From: DATEPR01 sp963780635
GTDB taxonomy: Bacteria; Actinomycetota; Actinomycetes; Mycobacteriales; Pseudonocardiaceae
DNA length: 64,000 bases
Assembly: GCA_963780635.1 (NCBI GenBank)
Contig: CAWACW010000016.1
Coordinates: 1,116,001-1,180,000, forward strand
Direction of reading: 5' to 3'
The notes beneath the pieces were generated by a model, which did not search any database, was not told the origin of the DNA, and saw only the letters and a list, made by a program, of their open reading frames with translations. The position numbers were made by a program, and so were the translations under genes. Numbering within the stretch: position 1 is the first letter of the stretch; each line of letters opens with the position of its first letter. Positions 60,779 through 64,000 of this stretch are shown here, piece after piece.

Positions 60779-60782
60779 GTTG

Positions 60783-61400
60783 ATGACGACCATGTTGAAC
60801 GCCGGCGAGGAGATCCTCGTCAAGACCGTCCGGCAGTTCGCCGACCGCGACGTGCGGCCGGTGGCACGCGAGCTGGAGCACGGTGACGTGTACCCGGAGC
60901 GGCTGACCGAAGAGCTGACGCCGGCTGGGCGTCCACGGACTGTGCGTGCCGGAGGAATATGGCGGCAACCCCGTGTCCGGCCCGTGTTTCGTGCTGCGGT
61001 GCGCGGAACTGGCCCGCGGCCGGCTGAGCCTGGCGGGCGCGACGGGCGACCGGTCCGTCGTGTGCCGCCTGCTGGCCGACTTCGGCGACCGAGGAGCACA
61101 AGCGTCGCTACCTGCCACGGCCGGCGGTCGGCGAGCCGATGGCGACGATGGCACTGACCGAACCCGGTGGCGGCTGCGACCTGCGGGCCATCGCGACGAC
61201 GGCCCGCCGCGGCGGCCACGCCTACGTGGTCACCGGAACGACGACGTGGATCACCAACGCCCGCCGCGGCGGCCACGCCTACGTGGTCACCGGAACGACG
61301 ACGTGGATCACCAACGCCCGCCGCGGCGGGGCTGATCGCGTTGGTGTGCAAGACCGATCCGGTCGCCGCACCCCGTCGCCGAGGGCATCCCGCGGCAATC
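60783..61400 (+). pseudogene. Frameshifted, truncated acyl-CoA dehydrogenase
   Basis: The gene starts with ATG and GAGGTG upstream and reads LVKTVRQFADRDVRPVAREL as in acyl-CoA dehydrogenases. The matching sequence then moves through three frame changes: CVPEEYGGNP near 60945, then EEHKRRYLPR and MATMALTEPGGGCDLRAI near 61090-61200, and LIALVCKTDPVAAPRRRG near 61330-61380. A 57 bp tandem duplication lies at 61203-61316. The C-terminal half of the family is absent. It was the last gene of the catabolic operon and converges with the IclR gene. Sequencing errors could explain single frameshifts but not the missing half. Confidence 0.8.
61203..61329 (+). repeat. 57 bp in-frame tandem duplication within the dehydrogenase remnant
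   Basis: Positions 61203-61259 and 61260-61316 are identical, and 13 more bases of a third unit follow to 61329. One unit encodes RRGGHAYVVTGTTTWITNA. The copies are exact, so the duplication is recent or an assembly artefact. Confidence 0.9.
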
Positions 61401-61438
61401 GGAGGTGCCGCCGAACCCGTGGGGTCGAGACCGCGCGA

Positions 61439-62200
61439 TCAGGCCCGCTTGTGGCGCTCGCGCAGCGGTTCGGCGATGGCGTGGATCGCCGCGATACCTT
61501 TCTCTATCGCCGTGGGCGTCATGCGGTCGCGTGGGCCGACCACGTTCAGGGCGGACGGTGCCTCGCTGCCCGACCACGGCAGCGGGACGGCCAGGGCGAT
61601 GGCGCCCCGGACCGTTTCGCCCTCGCTGGTGGCGAAGCCGATGTCGCGCGTTCTGCGCACCGAGGACAGCAGTTCGCGGGTGGGCAGCGGCCACGAGTCG
61701 GTGGGCGGCGGCACGTTGATCAGCCGCTCCACCTCGTCGTCGGGCAGCAACGACAGGATCGCCTTGCCCGCCGCTCCCGCGATGAGTGGATACGACTGGC
61801 CGACACCCGACGTGATGCGGAACGGCTGCCGGGAGACCTCCTCGGCGATGCAGATCCTCCGGTCGCCGACGCGGATCTGGAGGCTCACGGTCTCGCCCGT
61901 GGCGTCCCGGATGGCGGCCAGGGTCTGGCTGGTGACCGTGGTCGGCTGGTTGTCGGTGACGAGCTTGGCCAGCCGCAGCACCTCCGGTCCCAAGGAGAAC
62001 GCCTTGCTGTCGCGGTCCCTGGTCAGGTACCCGTGGGTCTCCAAGGTCTTGGCGATCCGGTGCGCGGTGGGTACCGACACCCCGATCTCGCCCGCGATCT
62101 CCGTGGTCGTCAACGCCGACCGTTGCGCGCTGAACGCCCCCAGCACCCCGATGGCGCGCACGATCGCCTGTGAACCCCGCGGCTGTGCGCTGTCCTCCAC
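61439..62200 (-). CDS. IclR-family regulator
   Basis: 253 residues. The N-terminal winged helix (AIVRAIGVLGAFSAQRSALTTTEIAGEIGVSVPTAHRIAKTLETHGYL) is followed by the IclR effector domain (AAIRDATGETVSLQIRV, YPLIAGAAGKAILSLLPDDEVERL, IGFATSEGETVRGAIALAVPL). It is likely to control the divergent ABC transporter and perhaps the catabolic operon that ends beside it. A candidate operator lies at 62335. Confidence 0.9.
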   Translation of the reverse strand: MEDSAQPRGSQAIVRAIGVLGAFSAQRSALTTTEIAGEIGVSVPTAHRIAKTLETHGYLTRDRDSKAFSLGPEVLRLAKLVTDNQPTTVTSQTLAAIRDATGETVSLQIRVGDRRICIAEEVSRQPFRITSGVGQSYPLIAGAAGKAILSLLPDDEVERLINVPPPTDSWPLPTRELLSSVRRTRDIGFATSEGETVRGAIALAVPLPWSGSEAPSALNVVGPRDRMTPTAIEKGIAAIHAIAEPLRERHKRA

Positions 62201-62334
62201 TGCTCCTCCATGTCGACCGGCCGGCCGCCTCGGTCAGACGACAACGACTCGGCCACGAATCCTCTCACCGCGGCTGTCGCTTCGCTGTGGCGCTTGACGG
62301 GCCCATAGTGGCCTCATACGATCGCTTGCACAAC

Positions 62335-62351
62335 GTGGAAACCACTTCCAC
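62335..62351. promoter_or_regulatory. IclR-type operator
   Basis: GTGGAA (62335-62340), then ACCAC, then TTCCAC (62346-62351) is a perfect 6-5-6 palindrome close to the IclR-family consensus TGGAAATNATTTCCA. It lies between the IclR gene and the divergent transporter. TTGCAC and CACAAT, 17 bases apart, overlap it as possible promoter boxes. No gene is seen in 62201-62441. Confidence 0.65.
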
Positions 62352-62441
62352 AATGTAAAAGGTAGCCCCGGCGGACACAGGTCCGCCGTGCTGATCCGCG
62401 TGAGTACGCCGCTCGGTCGTGGTCGCGGAGAAAGGGTGCCC

Positions 62442-63305
62442 ATGACCAGCAAACTTCCCCCGTCCGCCGGTCTCGGCGTGCGCTCCCGGCGCACGAATGA
62501 CGCCGATCGATCCTCCACTGTGGAGGATTCCGGCGTGCTCGCCCGATTCGACGACGTGCACGTGAGCTTTCCGGACAGGTCGGGACATCCCGCCCCTGTC
62601 CTCGACGGACTGGATCTCGACATCCAGGTGGGCAGCTTCACGGCCATCATCGGGCCGAGTGGCTGCGGCAAGACGACGATCCTCAACCTGCTCGCCGACG
62701 CGATCCAGCCGACGTCGGGCACCGTCACGATCCGCGGTGGACGACCGGGCTCGGCCGCCGCCAGGGCGGGTTACCTGCTGGCGCGGGACGCATTGCTGCC
62801 CTGGCGTACCGCACAGAAGAACGTCGAGCTGCCACTGGAACTGCTCGGCAGGACCTCCGCCGCGCAACGCCACCGCATAGCGGAACAGCTGCTGGACCGC
62901 GTCGGCCTCGGCGGGTTCGGTGACCACGCGGTCAAGGCCCTGTCGCACGGTATGCGTCAGCGCGTGTCGCTGGCCCGGATCCTGGCCTACGACCCGGACA
63001 TCATGCTGCTGGACGAACCGTTCAGCGCGCTGGACGCGCAGACCCGGATGAAGGCCCAGGAATTCTTCCTGGAGGTGTGGCAACGCGACCGCAAGACCGT
63101 CGTGCTCGTCACCCACGACATCCAGGAGGCCGTGTTCATGGCCGACGAGGTGCTGCTGTTCTCACCACGGCCCGCCCGGCTGCTGCACCGGTTCGCCGTG
63201 GACTTCCCACGGCCACGCCAGATCGAGGACCTGCGCAGGACGCCTGAGTTCAACGAGATCTACGACGACATCTGGCAGCTGCTCAAGACCGACGTCGAGT
63301 ACTGA
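62442..63305 (+). CDS. SsuB/TauB-type ABC transporter ATP-binding protein
   Basis: 287 residues. GPSGCGKTTILNLLADAIQPTSG (Walker A), LSHGMRQRVSLARILAYDPDIMLLDEPFSALD (signature and Walker B) and VTHDIQEAVFMADEV (H-loop) are present. The group imports nitrate, sulfonates, taurine or aromatic compounds. The ATG at 62442 is preceded by GGAGAAAGG; the frame is open further upstream. A permease follows, and the substrate-binding gene would lie beyond the window. Confidence 0.85.
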   Translation: MTSKLPPSAGLGVRSRRTNDADRSSTVEDSGVLARFDDVHVSFPDRSGHPAPVLDGLDLDIQVGSFTAIIGPSGCGKTTILNLLADAIQPTSGTVTIRGGRPGSAAARAGYLLARDALLPWRTAQKNVELPLELLGRTSAAQRHRIAEQLLDRVGLGGFGDHAVKALSHGMRQRVSLARILAYDPDIMLLDEPFSALDAQTRMKAQEFFLEVWQRDRKTVVLVTHDIQEAVFMADEVLLFSPRPARLLHRFAVDFPRPRQIEDLRRTPEFNEIYDDIWQLLKTDVEY

Positions 63306-63317
63306 GGTGGAGGCGAG

Positions 63318-64000
63318 ATGAGTACGCAGGCAGTGGCGCCACCGGATGCTCCGGGCGGCAGGGCCGCTCGCACGCCACGGCGGCGGCGCAGGACCACCTC
63401 GGAGACCGTGCGCGTGTACGTCCTGCGCGTGCTGCTCATCGTGGTGCTGCTGTTGCTGTGGCAGTACGTGGGCAGCAGGTCGACGCACAACCAGTTCTTC
63501 TACAGCAAACCGAGTGACATCTGGACGTCGCTACGGCACCTGCTGGTGTCGGGCACGTTCTACACCGACCTGCGCTACACGATGTACGAGACGGTGATCG
63601 GGTTCCTCATCGGCGGCGCGGCAGGCGTGATCCTCGGGTTCGGGCTGGCGTTCTCCCGCACGGCGTATCGCGTCGTCGACCCGATCATGAACGCGTTGAA
63701 CTGCCTGCCCCGCATCGCGTTGTCGTCCTTGTTCATCCTGTGGTTCGGGCTGGGTATGAACTCCAAGATCGCGCTGGTCATCAGCCTCGTGTTCTTCCCG
63801 CTGTTCCTCAACGCATACCAGGGCGCCACCACCATCGACGCGGACCAGCTGATGCTGATGCACACCTTCCGCGCCCGACGGCTGGCGATCGTCCGCAAGG
63901 TCACCATTCCCGCGACGGCCCCGTGGGTGATCACGGGTGCGAAACTGGGTGTCGCCCAAGCTCTCGGCGGCGCCGTCATCGGCGAGATCATCGCAGCGCA
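63318..64000 (+). CDS. SsuC/TauC-type ABC transporter permease (partial, runs off the window)
   Basis: The frame stays open from the ATG at 63318, 12 bases after the ATPase, to the window end (227 codons). A hydrophilic basic N-terminus is followed by membrane segments. The conserved ETVIGFLIGGAAGVILGFGLAFS and the cytoplasmic RVVDPIMNALNCLPRIALSSLFILWFGLG region are typical of SsuC/TauC permeases. The 3' end and the substrate-binding protein are missing here. Confidence 0.9.
   Translation, partial: MSTQAVAPPDAPGGRAARTPRRRRRTTSETVRVYVLRVLLIVVLLLLWQYVGSRSTHNQFFYSKPSDIWTSLRHLLVSGTFYTDLRYTMYETVIGFLIGGAAGVILGFGLAFSRTAYRVVDPIMNALNCLPRIALSSLFILWFGLGMNSKIALVISLVFFPLFLNAYQGATTIDADQLMLMHTFRARRLAIVRKVTIPATAPWVITGAKLGVAQALGGAVIGEIIAA

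Noticed and set aside
58856..61351. 831-codon open frame on the minus strand
   Set aside because: Antisense of the synthetase, DUF35 and thiolase-fold genes; low-complexity Arg/Ala/Gly composition and no motif.

Overview
The window is high-GC DNA with dense, often translationally coupled genes, GTG starts, and StrR-, SARP-, ArsR-, GntR- and IclR-type regulators. This points to a filamentous actinomycete; Pseudonocardiaceae is a guess from gene content. No rRNA, tRNA, CRISPR array or intact insertion sequence was recognised.

Layout. (1) 1-2.3 kb: a small SHOCT membrane protein and a secreted glucuronyl C5-epimerase-like protein. (2) 3.0-9.3 kb, minus strand: a six-gene coupled operon (fatty-acid-desaturase-like enzyme, MetY-like PLP enzyme, C26 amidotransferase-like hydrolase, FemAB-type GNAT, MFS transporter, methyltransferase). 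A perfect 10+10 bp palindrome lies on its first start codon. (3) 9.5-16.0 kb, minus strand: a five-gene operon (HemN-like radical SAM enzyme, a tryptophan-dioxygenase-like domain fused to a SnoaL-like domain, ATP-grasp ligase, second FemAB-type GNAT, second MFS transporter). Operons 2 and 3 look like ribosome-independent, non-NRPS peptide or amino-acid-conjugate pathways. (4) 16.5-25.8 kb: a divergent locus around a strong promoter at 19.84 kb. To the right are a 20-codon micro-ORF with a near-perfect Shine-Dalgarno sequence and a following hairpin, an asparagine-synthetase-like enzyme with a PqqD/RRE-like tail, a nucleotidyltransferase, a stand-alone PqqD-like protein, an MFS exporter and a StrR-type regulator. 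To the left are an AurF-like di-iron N-oxygenase, an ArsR-like regulator and a paralogous nucleotidyltransferase. This has the architecture of a RiPP-like system and is the best candidate for something undescribed. (5) 26.6-33.5 kb: a decayed ATP-grasp gene, then a coupled operon (phosphorylase-fold-like protein, aldo/keto reductase, thymidylate-kinase-like, cupin-like, HprK-like kinase, beta-hydroxyacid-dehydrogenase-like) and a SARP regulator. (6) 33.7-34.8 kb: an amidohydrolase. (7) 34.9-44.2 kb, minus strand, visibly lower GC in much of it: a nine-gene operon with guanylate-kinase-like, acyl-CoA-dehydrogenase-fold monooxygenase, SDR, APH-fold kinase, two thymidylate-kinase-like proteins, a Cys/Met PLP enzyme, a divergent chorismate-utilising enzyme and a DegT aminotransferase. 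Sections 4, 5 and 7 may form one natural-product supercluster rich in phosphotransferases.

(8) 44.6-62.2 kb: a catabolic locus bounded by GntR and IclR regulators. It holds a tandem-fused class III CoA-transferase, a complete Liv-type ABC uptake system, an epimerase-like protein, two thiolase-fold proteins lacking the nucleophilic cysteine and each next to a DUF35 protein, a cyclase-family hydrolase, a zinc alcohol dehydrogenase, an acyl-CoA synthetase and a broken acyl-CoA dehydrogenase. The set reads as uptake, CoA activation and retro-aldol/beta-oxidative breakdown of an organic acid. (9) 62.4 kb to the end: an SsuBC/TauBC-type ABC transporter running off the window, with an IclR-like operator in front of it.

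All functional calls rest on motifs read by eye. Substrates and products are inference.
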